Shown: positions 12,814 through 24,879 of the stretch, in pieces
Layout: every line of letters starts with the position of its first letter
How positions within the stretch are numbered: position 1 is the first letter of the stretch
Assembly (NCBI GenBank): GCA_027625915.1
Contig: JANTQA010000033.1
Location: forward strand, 6,572,001 to 6,636,000
Direction of reading: 5' to 3'
Source: Anaeramoeba flamelloides
Taxonomy: Eukaryota; Metamonada; Anaeramoebidae
Length of the DNA stretch: 64,000 bases
Position numbers and translations under genes: made by a program
The notes under the pieces: generated by a model
Databases searched by the model: none
Seen by the model: only the letters and a program-made list of their open reading frames with translations
What the model was told of the DNA's origin: nothing

Positions 12814-13575
12814 ATGAAAAACTTTCAAGGAAAAAAAATAACACTCGTAACTTCAGGTGATCATGGGATTGGGTACGAGGTTTGTAAACACCTCTCCAAA
12901 TTCCAAAAAAATCATGTAATTCTGACTTCGAAAAACCAAAAAGAAGGGGAAAAATCAAGATCACTTTTAGAAAAAGTAAATGGAACAGAATTATCCTTTT
13001 TAGAAATGGATGAAAATGATCCAGTGTCTGTCGAAAATACATTTAACAAAGTTCGATCAAGATTCGGAAAGCTGGATGTGTTAATTAATAACCCAAGTTT
13101 CCCTTTTAAAAACCTTACACAATTCCTTGACGTGCAAGTGAAAACCTTCATTGAAACCTTTGCACTCAATGTATATTGTGCCTTCAACACGATGAATACC
13201 TTTCTTCCTCTGATGAAGGAAAACAAATACGGAAGAATCGTAAACGTTGGTCCTTGTATCGGTGATTTGCAATCGGTCCGTGAGCCAATCCACTCCTGTT
13301 ATGTGCTCACACAATTTTCAATAAAAAGCCTTACAAAAACCTTTTCTGAAGCTGTTAACCCAAGCCAAATCAAAATTAACGCAATTGATATTAGCTATAA
13401 CAAAAATGATGACGTAAAGCGGACTGGACAACTGAAGAAGCAGCCTGCATTACTGAAATCCGAAATCTCTCTCTTAGTTGCTTACCTCGCAGAAATTGGA
13501 GAGAATGGCCCAACAGGCTCTTTTTTCGAAGATCTAAAACTCATAGAATCTTCCTTGAAAAGAAAGCAATTGTGA
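12814..13575 (+). CDS. Short-chain dehydrogenase/reductase-like protein, probably catalytically dead
   Basis: The gene is an intronless 253-residue Rossmann-fold protein of classical SDR length, most like carbonyl-reductase-type SDRs (V-I-L-T-S-K-N-Q-K-E-G-E-K after strand 2). The cofactor motif TGxxxGIG reads T-S-G-D-H-G-I-G (residues 13-20), so the first glycine is Ser. The NNAG motif reads N-N-P-S (92-95). The usual V-S-S with catalytic Ser reads V-G-P (145-147). Y163 is kept, but the Lys of YxxxK is Gln at 167. N119 of the tetrad is kept. The frame is uninterrupted and ends in TGA, so the protein is probably made but unlikely to be a standard NAD(P)-dependent reductase. Base composition is visibly less AT-rich than PARN next door. 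The start is the first ATG, eight codons before the first strand, as usual for SDRs. Confidence 0.85.
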   Translation: MKNFQGKKITLVTSGDHGIGYEVCKHLSKFQKNHVILTSKNQKEGEKSRSLLEKVNGTELSFLEMDENDPVSVENTFNKVRSRFGKLDVLINNPSFPFKNLTQFLDVQVKTFIETFALNVYCAFNTMNTFLPLMKENKYGRIVNVGPCIGDLQSVREPIHSCYVLTQFSIKSLTKTFSEAVNPSQIKINAIDISYNKNDDVKRTGQLKKQPALLKSEISLLVAYLAEIGENGPTGSFFEDLKLIESSLKRKQL

Positions 13576-14424
13576 GAACCTTTTCTTTCACAAAATTTGT
13601 TTCAAATTTTGTTTTCTTTTCTTGACTTTTTTTTTTTTTTTTTTTTCTTTTTTTTTCTTTTCATTCGTGCCTTTTCTTTCAAACCAACCCAAATGAAAAC
13701 TAATCAAAAAGAAAAAAAATTTGGATCATTTATTCTGTCTTTATTCGACTAGAATTTGTATTTCAACCGTAACATGAACAACTTCAAGATATTTGAATAT
13801 TTGTTGCAATTTTTTATTTTTCTTTTTTATTTTGATTTCCCTTTTTTTTATTCCTTTGTTCTCTTACTATTTTACTCTCTTTTTTCTTTCTTTTAATTTG
13901 CAGGTTTGTCTAGAAAAATGAAAAGCAAAATGCTTTTTTATCCTATTAATCCTAATCGTATTAATTGGTTTGTTCTCTTTTATTCCTTAAGAACACAAAG
14001 AAAACAACAATCATATTCAAAGAGACTTAAGTGAGTAATACCATTTTAAATCAATGGTTTTATTTTATTTATTGTTCTTAGGAATCCCTTTAATCATAGG
14101 ATTTCTCTTAATTTTTTATTTTATTTCAAAATAAATCTTGTTTTTTTTAGTTTATTTTATTTTTGGCTTTTTTTTAATTTGTTTTCTTGTTGATCCAGAG
14201 AAATAGTTTTTATGGGGTCAATTTATGAAAAAAAAAAGTGAAAAATATTTTGGTCTTTTTGGATTTACCACACATTTTTAATTATAAAGTAGTTCCTTAT
14301 CCAATCGTATTCCTATAAACAAATCAAATTTGAAAGTAAACTCCTTGATATATTTAAAATCAAATTTAAAATAGGTATGGAATATGTTCAAAATTTTCGA
14401 AAAATTTTTCTAATTTAAAGTTAT

Positions 14425-14824
14425 GGAAAAAAAGTTCAACATATTTTTTAATTGGGAACATTAAAGGAACCTGAAAATTCAAAGTAATTTTAATTAATAA
14501 AATAAAAAAATAAACAAAAAAAGACAAAATAAAGTATTCAACACTATTCCAGTTTTTTTAATACTACCTTTTGGTATGGGGTTTTTCTTTGATTGATCAA
14601 TTATTAAAAATTTGTTCAAAAAATTGATATTTTTTGCGATCTTTAAAACCACTTACACAATTTGGATATAAAAGAAGATTTATTTGTGATTGTTTTTTTG
14701 ATTGAAAATAATAAAATGAATTATTATTTGAAGTTAATAGGTGTCTTTTTTTTAATTGATCTTACTTTTGGTTTATGAGTTCTGTTAAGGTTCCCAATTA
14801 AAAAAAATGTTGAACTTTTTTTCC
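14425..14824. repeat. Inverted repeat with about 50-bp arms
   Basis: The left arm 14425-14474 (GGAAAAAAAGTTCAACATAT...) and right arm 14778-14824 pair closely. One arm, with its inner TTAATTGATCTTACTTTT block, recurs singly at about 36150-36230, so this is a dispersed element. Confidence 0.55.
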
Positions 14825-14829
14825 TCAAC

Positions 14830-15260
14830 TTTTTTTCTTTTTGAACCAAGGCAACATCCAATTTTCTACCCAATAGAAATACCCAAGAACAAATCGATTT
14901 TGAAGGTAAATTCCTTGATGTTTTCAGTAATGTTAAAATAGGAATGAAATTTGTTCAAATTTTTAGTAAATTTTCTCAGTTATATAAAATTTACTTTGAA
15001 ATTTTTAGATTAAAATTTTCTTTAATAATTATAACTCTTTTTTTGAGTGAAAAAATCTAGTTTTATATTTCATTTTATAAATTTATTTTTTAATAATAGA
15101 ACTTTAAGAAATGAAAATCTTATTTACTTATTTTTTATTGTTGTTTTGTTTGATAGATTATTGTATAGGGCTTCGATAACAAAGAAACATGATTTTTATT
15201 TTGAATCATGGATTACACTTATCTACATGTGTTATTTTGATAAAAGTATATTGTAAGAAT
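14830..15260 (+). repeat. Dispersed repeat with an open frame, copy 2
   Basis: It shares AATAATAGAACTTTAAGAAA and a downstream TTTTATTTTGAA block with 427-640. The frame is uninterrupted over about 65 codons, but no start or family is evident. Confidence 0.45.
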
Positions 15261-16005
15261 TTCTCTTTTATGGGCTACTTACTCCCGTGAAAATGGTGAA
15301 ATGGTTCATAAAAGCACTCTTGAATGATTTCCAAAATCTCAGTTAAATTTGGACAGTTAGAGTTTCTTTTATAAAAAAAAATAGTAAATTTTCACAATTC
15401 TAACAATATTTACACTTTTTTAGATCAGAATGAAATATTGGATATAATATTTGATAATTACTAATTCAAATTTATAAAAACCAAACAATCCTATAGCTAT
15501 TCTAAATATTGTGAGAGTTATTTTTCGAAGTTTAGAATGTTTTTAAATTTTGAGCTTGAACTTGAAAATCCGTTAAAGTCATTTATTTTTGAAAAATTTT
15601 TAAACAAAAAATCTATATGATAATTTTTTTTTATGTTTAATTTTAAATTATGAATTTAGTAATTTCACGATCAAATTTCTTCAGAATGAAAATATTTTTT
15701 GAGAATTAAATGTAAAATTATACAATAAGTAAACACCCTCACCTTGGAAATGTAGTCCTTGAATTTTAAATTTAGTTAGACACCTAATCTAAACCATTTC
15801 ATATTCAAAGATTCTGATTTTTTGATTGTGAAAACGTCTCAGTTCACAAGTGTTTTGGTTATGTTCACCAATTGAAATAATTTGTTGAGATTTCAAAAAA
15901 AAAAACAGTTATTTCAAAACAATTTATCGCCTTTATATATTTATTGATAATTATAAACTTGTAAATCATAAACAGAACAACTATTTTCCAATCTAACCCA
16001 TTTTA

Positions 16006-16500
16006 CAGTCAAATGGGACTATTCATGGGAAGAGGATATTTTAAATGTACTTTAAGTGTTTGAATGGATATTATAAGAAATATTTATTTTGAAAATTTGC
16101 AAAATTGAAATCATTTTTCTCATTTTGCATTTTTATTTGTATTTTTCAATTTTTTTTTGATAACCTTTTTCATTTGCAAATTTTTTTTTATTGCAAGATC
16201 GATTGTAATTTTGCAAAAGTGTGTTATTTTAAGGTTATTGAAACAGTAAAAATGATAGTAGAATAATCAATATGATTTCGATTGGAATTTTTTTGGATCT
16301 TCAATAAAAGATCAAAAATAAACATCGTTGTTTTTCTCAATAGGGTATGAAGAATTTACAGTGTTTACAATTTCTAAGAAAATGATTTTGATTTATTAGT
16401 TTTATTTTTTAAAAAATATAATCTATCTTTTGTGTTTACTATTCTACTTATTTCTTATTTATTCTTCAAAAGATTATTTGAAAAAATAATTGATATAAGG
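16006..16500. mobile_element. CAGTCAAA-type MITE, copy 3, right end degraded
   Basis: The left end reads CAGTCAAATGGGAC, and the interior matches 5206-5660 in the same direction. No clear right terminal repeat was found. It lies about 1.1 kb from copy 2 in opposite orientation. Confidence 0.55.
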
Positions 16501-16860
16501 TATTTTTTTTGTTAACTTAGAAAGTACATTGGTCAAAATAAATTATCAATTAATAATTAAACAAACTTGAAAATCAATTTTTTTATTTCTTTTATCCCCT
16601 TTAGAAAGCCAATAAAGTAATTAAGTTTATATTTTTTAGATATTTTAGCTTCTTAAATAATTATTTTTTTTTATTGTGTTATCTATTGATCTTGTAAGTT
16701 TTTGTCTTTTGTAACTAGTTGAGAAACGAATAATAATTGAATAGTTATTATTAAAACTAACTTTTGTATAACAAGATAATTAAAAAACTAAAACCCATAA
16801 ATTACAAAAGTGAAAATTTCTAAGATATAAAAGTTGATTTTTTCATATAAATTTTTATGT

Positions 16861-17448
16861 GTAAGCTATTTCCAAGAATGTGGGGCAAATTTATTTTAAA
16901 ATATATGTATGTAACCCATTCTTCAAAAAAGGATTTTAATATATAAAATAATTGACCACCATTTATAGATTCTTGATAATAATTCAATTTGTTTATTAGT
17001 TTTATATTGCAGAAATAAAATATATTAAAATTTATGATCTCGATTTTATCGGATATTTTTTTATGGTAAAAATTGGTGTTTATTATTTTCTTTTTGATCG
17101 AAAAAAATATTTTTATAACTTGTATAATCTCAACAAAATTTACAATATAATTAAAAACATATAACTGCGTTTTGGTGTTTAAAAAATCATTTGTTCCCTT
17201 TCCATATTTCCGGTTTTTTATTGAAATTGGTCGTACATTGCTTAAACCAAAAAAAGTGCTATTTTTTTTTTCATTTTTTGGGAATATTTCAACTAACATG
17301 TTTTGAATTAAATACATAAGTGGTTGACTCAATCGGTATAAATATTAAACTTAATTTGGTATAGTTGATTAATTATTATCTCCACTAAAAATGATTATTT
17401 TTTATGAAATGTAAAAAAAAATTCCCCACTTTTTTGGAAATAGCTTAT
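16861..17448. mobile_element. TIR element with GTAAGCTATTTCCA ends, long copy
   Basis: The left end GTAAGCTATTTCCAAGAATG and the right end pair as inverted repeats of about 30 bp (both containing a TGGGG step). The 170-codon reverse frame 16820-17332 overlaps it, but is AT-rich and unrecognised. A short relative lies at 45245-45472. Confidence 0.6.
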
Positions 17449-17609
17449 AACAAATCTACAAACTGGTTATACAATTACTATCATTCGCTGGCAAATTTAA
17501 AATTATATTCTCAAAAGATAATAAAAAATTGCCAATTTAATCAATGAGAAACAAATTCATAAAACTGTTTACCAAAAATATGAATCCTCAATTTATATAA
17601 ACTCTGTTT

Positions 17610-18283
17610 CAGTCAAAGGTGCCCAAGGTTTTTGTCAAATATCAATTATTTTATATAATTGACCTTTGAAGAACAAATAAGAAATAAACAGAATAATACA
17701 CCTCAAAGAAATGTTGATACATGTCTGAAAGAAAACTAATTAATCAATAGCTTTTCTTAAAAATTGAAAAACTCAAATTCTTTGAGCCCTATTGAGAAAA
17801 ACAAGGATGTTCGTTTTGAACTTCTACTGGTATTTGAATAATAAATATGAAACATTTTTTACTTCATTTTCCATACTTTTCTTTTAGAAATTAAGCCCCC
17901 AAACAAAGTTTGTTGGTATTTGTGGTCTCTATTTGAAAAATGAAATGAAAATGAAGTGAAAATTTTTCACATTTATTAAACAAATATCAAGATCAAAGAT
18001 CGAATTGAATTGCAATAGAAATCAATAGATTTCTCAATAATCTTTACCTGGTTTCAATGACTTTAGAATAACACGTTTTTACCAAGTGACTATTGATCTT
18101 GCAATAAAAAAAAAAATTTGCAAATGAATGACGTTTTTAAAAAAAAAATCGAAAAAAAAAAACAAGAAATGTGAAAAAATGATTTCAATTTTGAAAATTT
18201 CCAAAATAAAATTTTTCTTCTAATATCTATGCAAACCCTTTAAACACGTGTATTATACCATTACAACTGGGCCCCTTTGACTG
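17610..18283. mobile_element. MITE with CAGTCAAAGG terminal repeats, copy 2 (inverted)
   Basis: The element is 674 bp, beginning CAGTCAAAGGTGCCC and ending GGGCCCCTTTGACTG. The interior is the reverse complement of the 5.2 and 16.0 kb copies. It is the longest and best-bounded member. Confidence 0.7.
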
Positions 18284-18599
18284 AAAAATAGTTTACTTAT
18301 AAAAAGTTTGGTTTAAGCAACTCGATCATGAAAAAATAGATTTTGATTACTTTGATAACTATACTTTTTTTTTGCTGGTGGACTCATAACTTGAATCCTT
18401 GAATTATTTATTACTATATATCCTGATTTTGTTAATTGGCTTCTATCTTTTCAATAGAATTTATGTTATAGAGCATCAGGAGAGATTTGAATCTTAAAGA
18501 GTTTTGATATATATGTTTTTTTTCCATTTTTTAAAAAAATAAATTTGGAAATTAATATAGGTTTACAATCTCTGAAAAAAGGTTATACTCTATTTTTCT

Positions 18600-18930
18600 T
18601 TTGTTGAAATATTATTTTTATTCTTATCTGATGGATCTTGAAGTTTCTATAGATTTTAATAGGGGCTTAAAATGAAATTTTTTTTTTTTATTTTTTTTTA
18701 AAAAATCCAAATTGAAAAAAGTTAGACTAATTGTTGGTTAATAATTACAAAAAAATTTGTTTGTGGGTTTTAAATTGAAATTTTTATTTAGTTTTAGAGT
18801 TCTTTGGAGTTTTTGAAAAAAATAATTTTTTTTTATATAAGAGTAAAAGAGAAACGAATATTTCAATTGTCAACATAAAAATCAAAAATCATTATTAAAT
18901 ACCTACTAACCTACTGATCTTTAGACTCTA
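18600..18930. repeat. Weak dispersed repeat, partner of about 38620-38950
   Basis: The two stretches share, in order, a T-rich tract, GTTTTATTT(n)GAG(n)TTT and ATATTTCAATTGT-like blocks with ACTAACC. Identity is low. Confidence 0.35.
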
Positions 18931-19099
18931 AAATTCAGATTGAGGGTAAAAATAGTGATTACATTTTTAAATCACTATCAAAATTAATTCCAAGTCAAAG
19001 AACTATCAGCTAAAAATCAAAATAATATTACTACTTATCCAAATAAGATCATCTTTTTTTTAGTTTTTGGGATTATCTATCAGAAAAACTCAAAATATT

Positions 19100-19303
19100 T
19101 ACAGTCACTTCCACTTTTATGACACAAACTTTGAATTAAATTTAATGCATATAAAAAAATCTCAAATTAAGGCACAAAATTCAAATTCAAGTAAAATAAT
19201 TTGTGTAAAAAAAAAAAATTCCAAATTTTGTGCTTTAATTTGAAATTTTTTTGTGCCTTAAATTTCGTTGAAAGTTTGAGACTTAAAAGGGGAACTGACT
19301 GTA
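19100..19303. mobile_element. About 200-bp almost fully palindromic MITE, copy 1
   Basis: It begins TACAGTCACTTCCACTTTT and ends as the inverted form (AAAAGGGGAACTGACTGTA). The two halves pair over most of their length, with matching tracts of the type CAAATTAAGGCACAAAATT. TA at both outer edges suits a Tc1/mariner-type target. Confidence 0.7.
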
Positions 19304-20258
19304 AAATAAAAGATTAAAAGAAGAAATGTATTTATTTTTGATTTGGTAAATAGGAAAAATACTTGTTCTCTTGAACCAGAGCCTTAATTAATTTTGGCTT
19401 TTGAAAAAACAAGAGAAAAAAATGAGCACTTCTTTTTTTTTTTATTTCTATTTGTTTATGGAAGCAGTTATTTAAGAGAAATGAGTATAATTCGTTCATT
19501 ACTCTCTTTGAAGAATAATAAGTGTTATGGTAAATAAACACAAAACCCGATATGATTTGTTAGATTCTTGATGTGAAAAAAGTTTACCATTAATTTATTT
19601 TAAAAAGTTGGTGATTTTTATAAAGTGAAAAATCAAAAACAAATTATTATTTGGTGATCAAAATGATCTTTCAAAGTTGTTGGTATTTAGTCCCTCAACT
19701 TTTTTCAAACAGGTAATTGTTCAGATAAGAATAAAGAAAAAACAAAAAAGGTACAACAAATTAGAAAATATTCAATAAAACTTGTTTTACAGTTTCGAAA
19801 AAAGGAATCGTTACTATAAAATTTAGCAAAAATAAATTGGTCTCTGAGAAATGAACCAAAGAAATAAATTTGAACAACACAAAATACCATTTTCTAGATG
19901 TTTTATTCAATACTAACTTTACCAAACAAAGATTATAAATATTAAAAGATTCTTAGCATCTGGTACTTTGTAAATTGTGTTCATTGTCTTGACACAGAGG
20001 GAAAAAAAGAAATTAAACATAGAGATAAAAGACTTCTCAATCGCCGAAACTGTTCATATTTAATTTTATTACTGTACTTTGTCTAACCCTATGATTAACT
20101 AATTTTTAATCTGAAAAAATCAATAAAAGAAACTCTTAAATTGAAAAAGGCAAACAAACAAAAAGAACAGAATCATATGAAAATATATAAAATAAGCTGA
20201 AAAAGTTGAAAAACTAACATCCAAAAAAATCATTTTTTTTAAATTTTTGTTTTTTAAC

Positions 20259-23200
20259 ATGAATTTCGATTTACCGCTTCGTGTGAAGCTGCCACCACGT
20301 TTTCAAAATCAGGTTCAAAGCCAAAACCAAAGCCATAACCAAAACCCTAATTATAATCATCGTCACCATCACCATAGTCATAACCATAATCAATACCAAA
20401 ATAGGAATCAAAACCCAAACCATGAACAAATACACGTCCGCAGCCACGATCGCAGCCAACAACAAAACTATCAACAAAATATCAAGCAAATTCGTGTCCA
20501 TCATAATGACAACCAAAACCAATTCCAAAACCAAAACCAATTCCAAAGCCAAAATCAACGATACAATAACCAGATGAATAATAATATGATGAACCAAAAT
20601 CAATTCCGAAACCAAAATCCTAACCAAAATCAAAACCAATTCCAAAGGCCAAATCATTCCCAGCAACAACCACGAGTTTTAAAAATTGAACCAACTCCAA
20701 GAACACTCTCAATTAATCCTAACTCTTTTAGATCAAACCAACCTGAGGTTTCTAATCAATACAGAGGCATGGGAGGAGGAGGATCCATGAATAGGCTATC
20801 CCAACAACCACAAATGAAACAGCAACAGCAACAGCAACAACAACAATTCGGTCAAACAATAAACCCACAGCAAACCCCAAATATTGCAATGGGATCTGGT
20901 GGTGGAATGGGAAACTTCAATCCCAATATGAACAAGCCTTTTACAGGGTTAGGTCAGCTAAGTAGTCTTCCAATACAAATCCAAAACAACCCACAACTCT
21001 TGTCACACATCCAAAAAACAATTGGAAACAAAATCTCACTAAGCTTTCCTGTAACAGGCGAACTTTTGCCACCAGGAATCGGCGATAATGATACTACACT
21101 TGGTCTTGGGCTTGCAAATCCTTCTCAACTTTCTCGTTTAAAAGGACAATCTTCGAACACTAAAAATAACAAGTCAACCCTTAATTATCCTCGCCCAAAA
21201 AATGATACAATGGCTTCTGGTAATTATCTATTTTTTTTTTTTTTTATACTTTCAAAATAAAAAAACGCTCTTTTGTTTTAAAAAATTAACCTTCTCTTTT
21301 ACTTTTTACATTATTACATTATCTTTGCTTTTAAAAAAAAAAACAAAAAAAATAACAAAAAAAAAAAATAACAAAAAAAAAAAACAAACAAAAAAATCGT
21401 CAAAATAAAAAAACAAATAAAAACACTTTAAACAAATAGGATTAAGTCCAAATTTAAGAAAATTATTTAAGCCACCTCAAGATTTAAAACCAATAAAATC
21501 GACTCAAAAAGAAATTAAAAAGCTAAAAACACGGTTTACACCACAATTTTCTGGTTTGTCTAGTTTTGTTGGACGTTTTAAAGAACCAAAAAAAAAAATT
21601 ATCAATAAAGAAATAAAAGAAGAAGAAAATGAAGAAGAAAAGGAAACCAAAAAAAAAGAGCAAAAAGAAGAAGAAGAAGAAAAAGAAACCAAAAAAGAGG
21701 AAGAGCAAAAAGAAACCAAAGAAGAAAAAGAAAAAGAGGAAGAAAAAGAAAAAGGCGAAATTGTGGAAGAAGTAATTGAAGAAGAAAATCCCGAAGAAGA
21801 CGAAAATTTACCAACAATTTTCATTCAGCCTGATCAATTAAAAAAAATAATACAAAAAAAGAAAGAAGAAGAAGAAAAGAAAAGAATAGCAAGAGAAAAG
21901 AAAAATTATAATCCCCAAGAGGATCAAAAAATTACATCTGCACCAAAAAATACATTATTTGTTGCAAGGATTGCAAAGAAAACAACCAAAAAAGAATTAA
22001 CCGAGCTCTTTTCTCGATACGGTGAAATTAAATCTCTTGTAATGGTCAAAGATCTGAAAGACAGGCCAAGAGGATATGCATTTGTTGAATTTGTTAAAGA
22101 GTCAGATGCCAGATATGCATTTAACAAGGCCGATGGCATGAAATTTAATGGCAAAAGATTAATTGTTGATCGTGACAGGGGTAGAAATAGTAAGAATTGG
22201 CTCCCTTCAAGATTAGGTGGCGGTAAGGGCAGATCGGATAATAGATACCAACCAGTAAATACACAACCAACGTAAGTTTTTCATTTTTGTTTTTTCCCCA
22301 TACCTTAATTGTTTTTATTTAAAAGAAGAGTAACAGCGAGCATGTTAAAAATCTGACACCACAAACATTTTCGAAATTCATGATAATACTATTTTTTTTA
22401 TTGATATTTGGTACAATTTTTAAGATATTTGTAGTCTCAGAATTTTGCACTTAAAATGCTTCTGTGAGTAAATTGCAAAGTAAAAATTGTCATTATTGAT
22501 ACAAAGTGTTGAAATAGGCCGATTTATTCTTGTTTATAAGTCTATGAATCATCAACAAGAGTTTGGCTTAATTGAACTCTGAGACAAATATAATGTAGAA
22601 TTTGTTTGATTGAAAACAATTATGCTATCATGATCGTTTAACATTTTTTTTCAGCTTAGATCAATTATAAAACAATACTTTATAATTTTAAAAAATATTC
22701 TGTTTTGTTTAATTTGATGAAAAAAAAAAAAAAAGTAACAACCTTAATCTTTTCTTTATTATGTCTCCTATATTTATGCTATTAAGGTTCAAATTTAAAA
22801 ACATGATCATGTTCTTTTTTTTTAATAAATAGATCCAATTTAAACCCGTAACCGATGCCAGTTAAATTTTTTTACAACTTGATCATAAAAAAAAAAAACA
22901 ATAACTTTGTTCTTTATTTCAGATTTTTTGTACTTTTTACAAAATGCAGTCATTTCAATTCTGATGTGAATGAGTAAAATTTCAACGAATTTTTTACAAA
23001 TCAGTTGAACTTTGTTTGAGCTCATTCCAATTTAAATTTAGATTAATATCAAATTAAAGTTTTACCCCCAAAGCACAAGATTACAATAATGACATCCTTC
23101 CTAAAACTCACTCTTTTCAATTTTTTTATATTTTTATTCAACTTATTTTGAAAAAAATTAAAAATATTTTCCTTTTTATAAAGGATCTTAGATCTTCTTC

Positions 23201-24429
23201 ATACAGATGACAGCAATATAAGAGGATTTGAGTCAGAAATTACGGAAATAACAATTTACCATTCCAATTGAAATGATTTTAAATAAAGTTTAACTAATTT
23301 TTAAAAATTTTGTCAAAAGTTTGCTCATTCACGCCAGAGTTGAAATGACTGCATTTTGTAAAAAGTACAAAAAATCTGAAATAAAGAACAAAGTTATTAT
23401 TTTTTCTAAATGATCAAAGATAAAAAATTTAAATTGTACTCATAAATTATTTCAAAAATAATAACTTTTTTTTATTTAAATTATTGTGATTTTTCAATTT
23501 ATTTTTTTTTCAAAACCTTAAAAAATTTAAGGTTATTTTAAAAAATCATAATTCTAACAATCTCATAAAAAAAAAAAGTACTCACATTTTTAAAACGGCT
23601 ATACTTTGTTTACCATAATTAATTATGTGTAGGTGTATTACAATAAAACCCCGATCATAAAATTTTACCTAGTATTATGATCAAAGTAATCAAATTAAAA
23701 GCCCTATAAATTTAAAGTACAATAATTTTTTAATTCAATGAAATGAATAATAAAAAATAAAAAAAAAAAAATTCTAATACAAATTTCCATAATAAATTTT
23801 TATCATTAACATTATTGTTATTAATTAAAATAACACTTATTTCATCAATATATAAATATTGATAAATAATCCATATATAAAAAAAAAATTAAAATATATT
23901 TTATTAACTAATTAATAGCATTGAAGAAGATAGACACAAGGAACGCAATAGTGGAAATTTTGATAGAAGAGAAAGTGATTATAGAAATTATGACAGAAAT
24001 TCACAAACATATTATTCAACAATTGATAGAAAAACAAAGCAATCATCACAAAGGGATTATCGACGATATGAAGAAAGTAACCGTGGAAGAGAAAGAGATT
24101 ATAATAGAGATAGAACTAGAGAAAGAGATCGATACAGAGATTATGGAAGAGACAGAGATCGTAATAGTAACCGTAACAGAGATAGTTACCGTAACAGAGA
24201 TAGTAACCGAAACAGAGACAACAACTATAGATATCGAAGAAATGATAACGATTATAATTCTGATAGAAATAAAAGGGAACGAGGAAGAAATTTATATGAT
24301 AGAATGAGAGAAAATCAAGAATCTAGAAATTCAAATAATAGATATGATAAACGTAAAAGATACAATTACGTAGATTTTGATAAACCAAACGAAAGAAATG
24401 ATTATGTTCCAAATTATGGAAAATTTTAA
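20259..24429 (+). CDS. SNRNP70: U1 snRNP 70 kDa protein (U1-70K) with long Q/N-rich N-terminal extension
   Basis: U1-70K binds stem-loop I of U1 snRNA and helps recognise 5' splice sites. Exons are 20259-21219, 21440-22271 and 23919-24429. The introns (220 bp, donor GTAATT; 1,647 bp, donor GTAAGT) join in phases 1 and 2 to give 767 residues ending in TAA. Residues 1-320 are rich in N, Q, H and P. From about 322 the U1-70K-specific N-terminus appears (L-S-P-N-L-R-K-L-F-K-P-P, later S-F-V-G-R-F-K-E-P). A K/E-rich stretch follows. The RRM spans about 490-566, with RNP2 L-F-V-A-R-I and RNP1 R-G-Y-A-F-V-E-F, followed by the diagnostic R-L-G-G-G-K-G. Exon 3 encodes an R/D/N/S-rich tail standing in for the RS domain. 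Intron 2 contains a fold-back inverted repeat. Exon 1 could in principle be a separate gene, but it has no stop before its donor and the phases fit. Confidence 0.92.
22857..23440. mobile_element. Fold-back element in U1-70K intron 2
   Basis: Arms 22857-23027 and 23284-23440 are inverted copies. A core of about 60 bp, running through ACTGCATTTTGTAAAAAGTA and its neighbour block AAAATCTGAAATAAAG, is identical between arms. The outer parts are diverged. It would give a stable hairpin in the pre-mRNA. Confidence 0.7.
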
Positions 24430-24843
24430 ATCTTCCTAAAGCAATCTCCCTTTTTTTTTTTTTTTTTTTTTTTTTTCGTTTCTTTCTTAGTATTCTTTCT
24501 TAGTTTATATTTCATACACTTTATTTTTTTTTATTTTTATCTTTTTTTCTTTTTATCTTTTTTTCGTTTTATCTTTTTTTATATTTACCTTTTTTTATTT
24601 TTTTCTAGCAATAATTGGTTTGTAAATGAAAATTATTCTTCTATTTTTGAATAATTTTCTAAAAAACAAAATGAAAAACACATAATTTTTTAATAACAAT
24701 CACAAACTAAACAACTCAAATTATTCACAAAAAAATTATTTTTCTCAAATATAAGTAATATTAAAAATTCATTTTTCAAATCTAAACAATCTCTCAAAAA
24801 AACAAAATTTTGACTGGACACAACCAAATTATTGATTTCATTT

Positions 24844-24879
<36 letters not shown>

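Noticed and set aside
16820-17332. 170-codon reverse frame as a gene
   Set aside because: It overlaps a terminal-inverted-repeat element, is rich in AT codons (I, N, K, F, Y), and has no recognised domain.
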